DNA of 15,556 nucleotides. Origin: DATBRV01 sp036560145 (lineage in GTDB: Bacteria; Myxococcota_A; UBA9160; SMWR01). This document shows positions 1-6,303 of the stretch, piece after piece; position 1 is the first letter of the stretch; every line of letters begins with the position of its first letter. The notes under the pieces were generated by a model, which made no database searches, was not told the DNA's origin, and saw nothing but the letters and a program-made list of their open reading frames with translations. Both the position numbers and the translations under genes were made by a program. The stretch is from NCBI GenBank assembly GCA_036560145.1, contig DATBRV010000059.1, positions 1 to 15,556 of the forward strand. Reading direction: 5' to 3'.

Positions 1-712
1 GAACCAGACGGAGCAGACGCGCGTCTCGATCAACCTCTACGACGGCGAGCTCCGCTTCCAGGACGATCAGCTCGCGCGGCTGCTCGCCGCGCTCGAGGCG
101 CGGCCTGACTGGGACCACACCATCGTCGTGATCGCCGGCGACCACGGCGAGGGTCTCGGCCAGCACGGTGAGGCGGCCCACGGCGGGACCTGGGACGAGC
201 AGCTCCGCGCGCCGCTGCTGATCCGGATCCCCGGCGAGGCGCCGCGCCGCGAGGGCACGCTCGTCACCGCGGTCGACGTGATCCCGACCCTGCTCGGGCG
301 CCTGCGCGCGTCCGCGCTGAGCGCGCTGCTCCCCCAGGCGAGCGGGCGCGACGTGCTCGCCCCCGGCGCGCGCTCGCTCCCCGTCGTGTCCCAGGACACC
401 GGCCGCGAGCGCGAGGCCAGCGAGCAGCGCTACGCGCTCACCACCGATCGCTGGAAGTTCTTCCGCGTCGAAGAGAAGGACGGCGGCGTGCGGCTTCAGC
501 TCTTCGACCGCAGTGCGGATCCCTACGAGCTGAGCGACGTGTCCGATCGACACCCGGAGGTGACGCAGCCGCTCGCCGCCGCGCTTTCCCTCGCGCTCGA
601 CGCGCAGCGCCGCAAGGCCTCCGAGCTGCACGACGGAAAGGCGCCCGCGACCACGCCCCCCGACCCGGAGCTGCTCGAGCAGCTCCGCGCGCTCGGCTAT
701 CTCGAGCCCTAG
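1..712 (+). CDS. Sulfatase family protein, C-terminal part (5' end outside window)
   Basis: The reading frame is open from base 2 to a TAG at 710-712, so the gene starts upstream of the window. Visible is the C-terminal part of an alkaline-phosphatase-superfamily sulfatase: a helix reading YDGELRFQDDQLARLL, then the strand and metal-binding motif AGDHGEGLGQHGE, whose Asp-His pair usually binds the divalent metal. Next come PLLIRIPGE, a PTLLG stretch typical of this fold, and the C-terminal sheet with TTDRWKFF and LFDRSADPYE. It ends in ALGYLEP, a tail common in sulfatases of deltaproteobacterial-type genomes. The catalytic Cys/Ser motif that becomes formylglycine lies in the missing part, so activity cannot be judged, and sulfatase-fold phosphoethanolamine or phosphoglycerol transferases remain possible. 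The next gene begins one base after the stop, suggesting translational coupling with the glycosyltransferase-like membrane protein. Confidence 0.88.
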   Translation, partial: NQTEQTRVSINLYDGELRFQDDQLARLLAALEARPDWDHTIVVIAGDHGEGLGQHGEAAHGGTWDEQLRAPLLIRIPGEAPRREGTLVTAVDVIPTLLGRLRASALSALLPQASGRDVLAPGARSLPVVSQDTGREREASEQRYALTTDRWKFFRVEEKDGGVRLQLFDRSADPYELSDVSDRHPEVTQPLAAALSLALDAQRRKASELHDGKAPATTPPDPELLEQLRALGYLEP

Positions 713-713
713 C

Positions 714-2228
714 GTGGCGCAAAGGGCCGTCCTCGCCGTCTTCGCTGCGTGCCTCTTCGCGAGTCTCTTCTGGATCGTGCATCCCTGGTACGACATGACC
801 ATCGACGGTTCGATCTACATCGTCACCGCGCGCTCCCTCGCAGCCGGCGAGGGCTATCGCTACCTCGGCGAGCCCTTCCAGGTCCGGCCTCCCGGTTTCC
901 CGTTGCTGATCGTCCCCTTCCTGGCCGGGTTGAAGCAGGACTTCTTCGCCATCAACTTCTTCGTCGGCTGTTTCGGCGCCGCTGGCGTGCTGCTGCTCAT
1001 TTGGCACGCGCGGCCGCGGCTGGGCCTCGGACTCGCGCTGCTAACGGCCGCGGCGGTCTGGCTGAATCCGAACTATCAGCGGCTCTCGACCCAGGTGATG
1101 TCGGACGTCCCCGGAACGACGCTCCTGCTGCTGTGTCTGCTCGTCGAGCGATGGGCGAGCGCCCGGCCCACTCCGCGGCGCGAGATCGCGCTCGGTCTCG
1201 CGATCGGTCTTTCGGCCTACGTCCGCATGAACACGATTCTGCTCGTCCCGGCCATTCTTCTCTCCCGTCTGCTGCGACGCGGCGCGCCCGGCCCAATGGG
1301 CTGGACAGCCTCCCTGGCTGCCCAGCGCCTGCTGCTCTTCGCCAGCGTCGCGGTGCTCGCCCTGGTTCCCTGGTCGATTCGCAACCGCCTGGATCCCGCG
1401 CCGAGCCCCGCCGAACAGACCCTTCTCTATTCCTATGGCGTGGCGAACTGGCACGCCGACCCGGGGGATCCGGAGTCTCCACTGCTGCCCTGGACCACGA
1501 TCCTCGAGCGGATCCCCCTGCGCACCCAGCAGCTCGCGTCCGTGCTGGGAAGCAGGATGCGGGAGGAGGCCTTCAGGACGAGCGACCCGGTAGATGGAAT
1601 CGGAACCACGAGATCGGCCGTCTCGCTGCTGCTCCTCGGATGCTCGCTCGTCCTGCTCGTGAGGCGCCGCGAGCCGGCGGAGTTCTTCGTGGCCGGAATG
1701 GCGGCCGTGATCGTGACCTACTTCGCTTTCGCCCCGCGACTGGTCCTTCCCGTTTTCCTCGTCACACTCCCGGCGGCTGTCGAGGTGGTGAGGGACCTCG
1801 TGGCTCGCGCCGCGGGCGCGCGGGCCGGCGCTGCGCTGGCGGCCGCCGGGCTTCTCGCGATGATCGGGATCGACTTCTCGCCGCGCCAGAACTGGGACCT
1901 GATCGAGAGCCAGTATCGGGAGTTCGGCGGTCTCAGCCAGGCCGTCGCGAGCGCGGTCGACCCGGCCGCACGTCTGGGTGCGGTCGTCGGGGCGCACTAC
2001 TCGGTGTTTCTCGAGCGACCGGTCTACAGCATCCAGATCGTCACGCGGCGCGCAAACAACCTGGAGGCCGCCGACGGGGTGATCGAGCGCAACCGCCTCG
2101 ACACGATCGTGCTCTCGAATCGCACGCCCCTCGACCAGCAGTTCGCGGAGTACTTCCAGAGACGCTACGGAGCGCCCGAGCGCGTGGGCCCCGCGCTGAT
2201 CTTCCGGATTCCGCCCCGGAGCCGCTAG
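714..2228 (+). CDS. GT-C (ArnT/PMT-like, family 39 type) membrane glycosyltransferase-like protein
   Basis: This 504-residue protein starts with GTG one base after the sulfatase stop. No Shine-Dalgarno is evident, so translation is probably coupled. It has many hydrophobic segments (for example about residues 4-22, 62-72, 83-97, 104-116, 134-144, 160-185 and several later ones) and a more polar C-terminal part after about residue 395. The first extracytoplasmic loop carries an acidic residue (D31 in MTIDGSIY), followed by GYRY and RPPGFPLL (58-65), the pattern of polyprenyl-phosphate-sugar-dependent GT-C enzymes such as ArnT. A second acidic motif, SDVP (130-133), resembles the later loop motif of that superfamily. 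It probably transfers a sugar from a lipid carrier in the cytoplasmic membrane; donor and acceptor are unknown. Pairing with a sulfatase-fold protein suggests work on envelope glycans or lipids, which is inference. Its TAG overlaps the stop of the convergent hydratase gene. Confidence 0.82.
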   Translation: MAQRAVLAVFAACLFASLFWIVHPWYDMTIDGSIYIVTARSLAAGEGYRYLGEPFQVRPPGFPLLIVPFLAGLKQDFFAINFFVGCFGAAGVLLLIWHARPRLGLGLALLTAAAVWLNPNYQRLSTQVMSDVPGTTLLLLCLLVERWASARPTPRREIALGLAIGLSAYVRMNTILLVPAILLSRLLRRGAPGPMGWTASLAAQRLLLFASVAVLALVPWSIRNRLDPAPSPAEQTLLYSYGVANWHADPGDPESPLLPWTTILERIPLRTQQLASVLGSRMREEAFRTSDPVDGIGTTRSAVSLLLLGCSLVLLVRRREPAEFFVAGMAAVIVTYFAFAPRLVLPVFLVTLPAAVEVVRDLVARAAGARAGAALAAAGLLAMIGIDFSPRQNWDLIESQYREFGGLSQAVASAVDPAARLGAVVGAHYSVFLERPVYSIQIVTRRANNLEAADGVIERNRLDTIVLSNRTPLDQQFAEYFQRRYGAPERVGPALIFRIPPRSR

Positions 2229-2998
2229 CGTCCCTCGAACTTCGGGTCGCGCTTCTCGAGGAAGGCGTCCATCCCCTCGGAGCGGTCGCGGCTCGCGGCG
2301 ACGAACCCGAACGAGGCCTGCTCGAGCGCGTGGGCGGTGCGCTGGTCAGCGTCCTGCCCCTCCTGGAGGATCCGCTTGGCCTGCGCCACGGCGAGGGGGC
2401 CCTTGGCCGCGATCGTCTCCCCCGCGCGTACGGCGGCCGCCAGCATCTCCTCGGGCGGGAAGACGCGGTTCGCGAGGCCGATGCGCAGGGCGGTCTCGGC
2501 GTCGATCGTCTCGCCCGTCAGCACCAGCTCCTTGGCCCAGGCGACGCCCACCCGGCGCAGCAACCGGGAGGTGCCGCCGAAGCCCGGGATGATTCCAAGA
2601 TTGACTTCGGGCTGCCCGAAGCGCGCCTTGCTCGACGCGTAGATCCAGTCGCAGGCGCAGGCGAGCTCGCAGCCGCCGCCGAGCGCGTAGCCGTTCACGG
2701 CGGCGATGGTCGGAACCGGGAGCGCCTCCAGCGCCGCGAACGCGGCGTGGCCCAGCCGGCTGAAGGCCTCGGCCTCGAGCGGCCCGTGGCCGCGCATCTC
2801 GGCGATGTCGGCCCCCGCCGCGAACGCGCGCCCCTCGCCCGTCACCACCACGGCGCGCAGATCGCGGCGCCCCGCCAGCTCGGCGCAGCGCGCGGCCAGC
2901 GCTTCGAGCGTGGCGCGGTCGAGGGCGTTGAGCGCCTTCGGACGCGCCAGGGTCAGCACCGACACCGCGCCGCGTTGCTCGGACCGGACCGTTTCCAT
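2225..2998 (-). CDS. Enoyl-CoA hydratase/isomerase (crotonase family)
   Basis: This 257-residue protein is of normal crotonase length. The ATG at 2998 is chosen because the protein then begins METVRSEQRGAVSVLTLARP, the usual first strand, and AGGGG (3004-3008) lies five bases upstream. Open frame further upstream overlaps the preceding gene and is not family-like. The oxyanion-hole segment AGADIAEM is at 61-68 and the second one, GYALGGGCELA, at 103-113. Both catalytic glutamates of true hydratases are present: E111 in GGGCELA and E131 in GQPEVNLGIIPG. It should therefore hydrate trans-2-enoyl-CoA to 3-hydroxyacyl-CoA in the cytosol, as in beta-oxidation. It lies 13 bases downstream of the lipoprotein hydrolase on the same strand, so the two are probably co-transcribed. 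The C-terminus reads FLEKRDPKFEGR, a common crotonase tail. Chain length or ring specificity cannot be read from the sequence. Confidence 0.93.
   Translation of the reverse strand: METVRSEQRGAVSVLTLARPKALNALDRATLEALAARCAELAGRRDLRAVVVTGEGRAFAAGADIAEMRGHGPLEAEAFSRLGHAAFAALEALPVPTIAAVNGYALGGGCELACACDWIYASSKARFGQPEVNLGIIPGFGGTSRLLRRVGVAWAKELVLTGETIDAETALRIGLANRVFPPEEMLAAAVRAGETIAAKGPLAVAQAKRILQEGQDADQRTAHALEQASFGFVAASRDRSEGMDAFLEKRDPKFEGR
2226..2228. other. Convergent stop codons sharing one CTAG
   Basis: The plus-strand glycosyltransferase-like gene stops with TAG at 2226-2228, and the minus-strand hydratase stops with TAG read from 2227 to 2225. Both use the palindrome CTAG (2225-2228) inside GCTAGC (2224-2229). 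There is no room for an intergenic terminator, so any transcription stop must lie inside the opposing coding sequences. Confidence 0.9.
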
Positions 2999-3011
2999 CG
3001 CCGCCCCTGCC

Positions 3012-5465
3012 TCAGTTTCCGAGAGGATCCACCACCACGGGCGCGCCGCCGCCCAGCGCCGAACGGAAGAAGGCCGCGCGCTGGAGGCTGGATTCCAGCG
3101 CGCTCTGCGCACAGTAGTGTCCTTCCCAGGCGACCGGCCCGGCGATCGGGTCGGAGCACCCAGGACTGGGCGCGCGGCCGGCCACGCCGAGCGGGGTCCA
3201 CTGTACGAGCGCGCCGGTGGTCTCGCCGTCGACGTTGCCGGCGAGCGGAGGGCGCGCGCGCTCGAGGCCCGGCAGCGAGGCGCGGCCCGGCTCCAGCATT
3301 GCGATCCCGCCGAGGGCCAGCGCGAGCGACTCGGTGGCGTGGTTCGGCACGAAGCCGTCGCCTTCGCCTTCGACCAGCAGCACGCTCGCGCGCCGGCCCC
3401 CGCCGGGCAGCGCGAGCCGCTCCCGCCAGAGGAACGGCGCGTGCACGTGCGGGTCCTGGGGATCGAGCAGCGACTGGACGAGCGCGAGCGCGACCCAGAC
3501 GTCGGTCGCGCTCAGGTCGTCGAAGCCGATGTCCGCGAGCTGATCGAGGAAGGCGCGCGCCTGTTGGTGGATCAGGACCTCGCTGTAGCGGCGCCCGCCA
3601 GCGACGAGCGCGGCGGCCCGGATCTCGGGGGCGTAGGGCAGCAGGGAGCTCGCGAGGCTGGCTCCCTCGGAGACGCCCTCCAGCGTGAGCGGCTGCGCGG
3701 GGTCGATCCCGAAGATCACGCTGGCGGGCGAGCCTGCCGTCGCCGGCAGCGCGAAGCCCGGCAGGCGCGCGAGCTCGCCGATCGCGCGCAGGAAGGCGAG
3801 CTGCTCGGCATTGGTCTCGACCCAGCAATCGGGGGCGCGCTGGTGCCAGAGCAGGTGCAGCAGCAGATCGTTCAGCTGGAGACGGGCGCGCTGCGCGACG
3901 TCGGGGCCGGGCGGGCTGATCTCGCGGTTCACGATGTCGGTGAAGCCGATCACGGCGAAGCCCGCGGCCGCGAGCGAGCGGCGCGCGTGCTCCACCACCT
4001 CCTCCTCGGCGCTGCCGGGATTTCCGTGCTGGTAGAGGGTCACCGGGACGGGACCCGACTCCGCCTGCCGCGGCAGCGCGAGCACGAAGCCGACCGGCCG
4101 CGTGCGCGTACGCACGGGGCGGCCGCTCACGGGATCGCGCGCGAGATTCCCGTCCTCGTCGCGGAAGTCCGGCGCCTGCCAGGTGCCGGTGACGATCGCC
4201 GCCACCTCGCTTCCGGCCCGGATCGCCTCGTCGCTCTCGACCTCGACGCGTTCGACCGCGACGGCCGGCGGCGGAGCCGCGAAGATCTCGCGGCGGATCG
4301 CGAGCAGATCCTTCGGGATCTCCCGCGTCGAGCGCACGCTGATGCGGACCGCGAGCGCCACGTCCTCGCGCGGGATCGGCGGCTGCGCGGCGATCGCGAC
4401 GTCGTTCAGCACCTCGTCCGCGAGCGCGCGGGTCCGCGCGATCGACGGATCCTCGCCTTCGGCGGGCGGCGCCGCGAGGGCCCGCGCGAAGAACGGCGAC
4501 GGCTCGAAGGGGCGCGCAGCCGCGGCGCGCGCGCGCTTCGTGACGACCAGCCCGTAGCGTCCCCCCGGCGCGAGCGGCTGCGAGGGATAGAGCAGCAGCG
4601 CGTGGCTCGGCGCGCGCATGCCGATCGCATCGCTGCGCGCCTCCAGCCGGAACGGGACGCGGGCGGCGAAGCCCGGCGAGCCCGGGGTCAGGTCGAAGAG
4701 GCCGATCGACGCGAGCGGGTCGAGCGATTCCCGCGGCGTGCGCGGCAGCGAGGCGAGGTCGGGCGCCTCCGAGAGCTCGACGGTCAGGTGCGCGACCGGG
4801 CTGAAGCCGTCGAGGCCCTGGACGCCGGCGACGAAGGCCGAGATCAGCGACTGCGAGGGCTCGCGGAAGCCGCCGAGATCGATCGCGAGCCGCTGCGTCT
4901 CGTCGCCGCCGCTGCCCGCGCGCAGCCAGAAATCGTCGGGAAACGGAGCCGTCGCGCGGCGATCGCGGCGGTCGTAGTGCACGAAGGCGGGAATGCCCTC
5001 ACCCGCCGTCGCGAAGGCGAGGCGCTGCCGGCCGTCTTCGCCAAGCCAGCGCAGCTCGCAGGCAGCGGCGGCCGGGAGCGCCGGATCGGGGTTCACGACC
5101 AGCGCGCGCGCGCCGAGCGCGGCGACGCTGGCGCCGAGCGGCTCGCCGTCGCAGGAGAGCGCCACGCTGCGCTCCGAACCTTCCGCGAGATCGGCTTCGA
5201 ATTCGAGGCGCAGCCACTCGTCGCGCGGCACGTCGCTCGCGCGCGCCGCGGGGATGCTCGCGCGCAGACGCGGGAGCGCCGCCCCAGCGGGTGACGGCCG
5301 CGCGCTGGCCGTCGCGACGCCGGGATCCGCCGGACCGATCGCAGCCTCGCGCGTCCCGGAATCCGAGCAGGCGGCGAGGATCAGGCCGAGCAGCGCGACG
5401 AGCCGGCGCGCGCACCGCGCCCCTCCCGGCTCTCGTGCAGCTCGATCCCGAAGACCGTGCGGCAA
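3012..5465 (-). CDS. Large lipoprotein with Ig-like N-terminal region and alpha/beta-hydrolase (esterase/lipase-like) C-terminal domain
   Basis: From the TTG at 5465 this is an 817-residue protein. Its N-terminus has several arginines, then the hydrophobic run LVALLGLILAAC with a lipobox (LAAC), so C33 should be lipidated and the protein exported. An ATG at 5531 is also in frame but would put the Cys at residue 55, too far in, and has no ribosome-binding site. Residues about 63-155 look like an Ig-like (SbsA/Big_5-type) domain. FPDDFW (175-180) resembles a motif in N-terminal domains of bacterial virulence-factor-type lipases. The C-terminal part is an alpha/beta hydrolase: oxyanion-type HGNPG (480-484), nucleophile elbow GVSEGAS with S599, a likely acid D703 in GEGDGFVPN, and a likely histidine H783 in WEGHYC. 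An envelope-bound esterase or lipase is the best reading; the substrate is unknown. It precedes the enoyl-CoA hydratase in the same operon. Confidence 0.8.
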   Translation of the reverse strand: MPHGLRDRAAREPGGARCARRLVALLGLILAACSDSGTREAAIGPADPGVATASARPSPAGAALPRLRASIPAARASDVPRDEWLRLEFEADLAEGSERSVALSCDGEPLGASVAALGARALVVNPDPALPAAAACELRWLGEDGRQRLAFATAGEGIPAFVHYDRRDRRATAPFPDDFWLRAGSGGDETQRLAIDLGGFREPSQSLISAFVAGVQGLDGFSPVAHLTVELSEAPDLASLPRTPRESLDPLASIGLFDLTPGSPGFAARVPFRLEARSDAIGMRAPSHALLLYPSQPLAPGGRYGLVVTKRARAAAARPFEPSPFFARALAAPPAEGEDPSIARTRALADEVLNDVAIAAQPPIPREDVALAVRISVRSTREIPKDLLAIRREIFAAPPPAVAVERVEVESDEAIRAGSEVAAIVTGTWQAPDFRDEDGNLARDPVSGRPVRTRTRPVGFVLALPRQAESGPVPVTLYQHGNPGSAEEEVVEHARRSLAAAGFAVIGFTDIVNREISPPGPDVAQRARLQLNDLLLHLLWHQRAPDCWVETNAEQLAFLRAIGELARLPGFALPATAGSPASVIFGIDPAQPLTLEGVSEGASLASSLLPYAPEIRAAALVAGGRRYSEVLIHQQARAFLDQLADIGFDDLSATDVWVALALVQSLLDPQDPHVHAPFLWRERLALPGGGRRASVLLVEGEGDGFVPNHATESLALALGGIAMLEPGRASLPGLERARPPLAGNVDGETTGALVQWTPLGVAGRAPSPGCSDPIAGPVAWEGHYCAQSALESSLQRAAFFRSALGGGAPVVVDPLGN

Positions 5466-5478
5466 TTTCGCTGCACCT

Positions 5479-5493
5479 CGCGGGGAACCCGCG
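5479..5493. repeat. Perfect 6-bp inverted repeat (hairpin) in the leader of the lipoprotein gene
   Basis: CGCGGG (5479-5484) and CCCGCG (5488-5493) pair perfectly around a three-base loop. In the minus-strand transcript the hairpin ends next to AGGTG, the likely ribosome-binding site of the lipoprotein gene, about ten bases before its TTG start. It could modulate translation initiation. In a GC-rich genome such short inverted repeats also arise by chance. Confidence 0.4.
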
Positions 5494-5502
5494 TGAAAAA
5501 CC

Positions 5503-5511
5503 AGTTTATCA
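5503..5511 (-). promoter_or_regulatory. Candidate extended -10 promoter for the lipoprotein-hydratase operon
   Basis: On the minus strand the sequence reads TGATAAACT: an extended -10 (TG, one base, then TAAACT). It ends 37 bases before the proposed TTG start and sits in the most AT-rich patch of the region. No good -35 is seen 17 bases upstream, which an extended -10 would tolerate. Confidence 0.4.
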
Positions 5512-5530
5512 CGGCTCCCGGCAGGCCCCA

Positions 5531-5539
5531 TGATATGCT
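5531..5539 (+). promoter_or_regulatory. Candidate extended -10 promoter for the DUF1499 gene
   Basis: The plus strand reads TGATATGCT: an extended -10 (TG, one base, then TATGCT), ending 29 bases before the ATG at 5569. No convincing -35 is present. It lies back to back with the minus-strand motif at 5503-5511, so the two promoters would share upstream DNA. Confidence 0.42.
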
Positions 5540-5555
5540 GCGCCCCTGCCTTAAC

Positions 5556-5561
5556 GGAGGG
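5556..5561 (+). promoter_or_regulatory. Shine-Dalgarno that fixes the DUF1499 start
   Basis: GGAGGG lies seven bases before the ATG at 5569 and is the strongest ribosome-binding site in the window. It supports this start over the in-frame ATG at 5530, which would overlap the candidate -10 motif. Confidence 0.75.
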
Positions 5562-5568
5562 AATCGCG

Positions 5569-6303
5569 ATGGAAGTCCCGTCCCGCGCCGCGACGCTCGC
5601 GTCGCATCTCGGCGTCGCCGGCGTGCTCGCACTGATGGTCGGGCCGCTCGCGATCCAGATCGGCGTCCTGCCTCCGTTCACCGGTTTCCTGGTCTTCGCG
5701 TTCGGCGGCCTCTGCGGGCTGCTCGCGCTGCTGCTCGGATCGATCGGCCTGTGGCGCACGCGCGCCGCCGCCGGCCGCGAAGGGCGCGGCCGCGCGCTGC
5801 GCGGCGCGCTGCTCGGCGCCGTGATCCTCGGTCTGATCGCCAGCGTCGCGAGCGCGGGGCGCGATCTGCCCCGGATCAACGACATCACCACCAATCCCGA
5901 CGATCCGCCGGCGTTCGTGAACGCCGGGCAGCTCCCGGGCAACGAGGGGCGCGATCTCTCCTATCCGGCGGGCTTCGCCGCCCAGCAGCGCGCGGGCTAT
6001 CCCAGCCTCGCGCCGCTCCGGATCGAGATGAGCCTGCCCGAGGCCTTCCAGAAGTCGACACGCGCCGCGGAGTCGCTCGGCTGGGTGATCACCTACAGCG
6101 ATCCGGCGAGCGGCGCGCTGGAGGCGACCGAGACCTCGCGCATCTTCCGCTTCGTCGACGACATCAGCGTGCGCCTGCGCGCGGACGGCGCGGCCACCGT
6201 GATCGACGTGCGCTCGAAGTCGCGCGTCGGCCAGGGCGACCTGGGCGCCAACGCGAAGCGGATCCAGGCCTTCCAGAAGAAGCTCACGCCCGCGGCGGGT
6301 TGA
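5569..6303 (+). CDS. DUF1499 family membrane-anchored protein
   Basis: This 244-residue protein starts at the ATG with GGAGGG seven bases upstream. The first hundred residues hold about three hydrophobic segments (roughly 14-34, 38-61 and 77-96). A soluble domain follows with the DUF1499 signature: LPRINDITTNPDDPPAF (100-116), a YPSLAPL stretch, GWVITYSDPASGALEATE, then RFVDDISVRL and IDVRSKSRVGQGDLGANAKRI near the end. DUF1499 proteins are widespread in Proteobacteria and have no established biochemical role that I can state. The domain probably sits on one face of the inner membrane. The gene is divergent from the lipoprotein operon and its last 20 bases overlap the 3' end of the convergent acyl-CoA synthetase gene. 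Confidence 0.88.
   Translation: MEVPSRAATLASHLGVAGVLALMVGPLAIQIGVLPPFTGFLVFAFGGLCGLLALLLGSIGLWRTRAAAGREGRGRALRGALLGAVILGLIASVASAGRDLPRINDITTNPDDPPAFVNAGQLPGNEGRDLSYPAGFAAQQRAGYPSLAPLRIEMSLPEAFQKSTRAAESLGWVITYSDPASGALEATETSRIFRFVDDISVRLRADGAATVIDVRSKSRVGQGDLGANAKRIQAFQKKLTPAAG

Noticed and set aside
749..3688. 979-codon open frame on the plus strand
   Set aside because: It runs through the glycosyltransferase gene in another frame and across the reverse-strand hydratase and lipoprotein genes. The product is Arg/Pro/Ala-rich with no family motif, as expected for a shadow in high-GC DNA.
2706..5294. 862-codon open frame on the plus strand opposite the lipoprotein gene
   Set aside because: The product is very rich in Arg, Glu and Ala without domains, while the opposite strand gives a clear lipoprotein and hydrolase.
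5530..5568. Earlier ATG (5530) as the start of the DUF1499 gene
   Set aside because: It has no ribosome-binding site and overlaps the extended -10 motif, while the ATG at 5569 has GGAGGG at ideal spacing.
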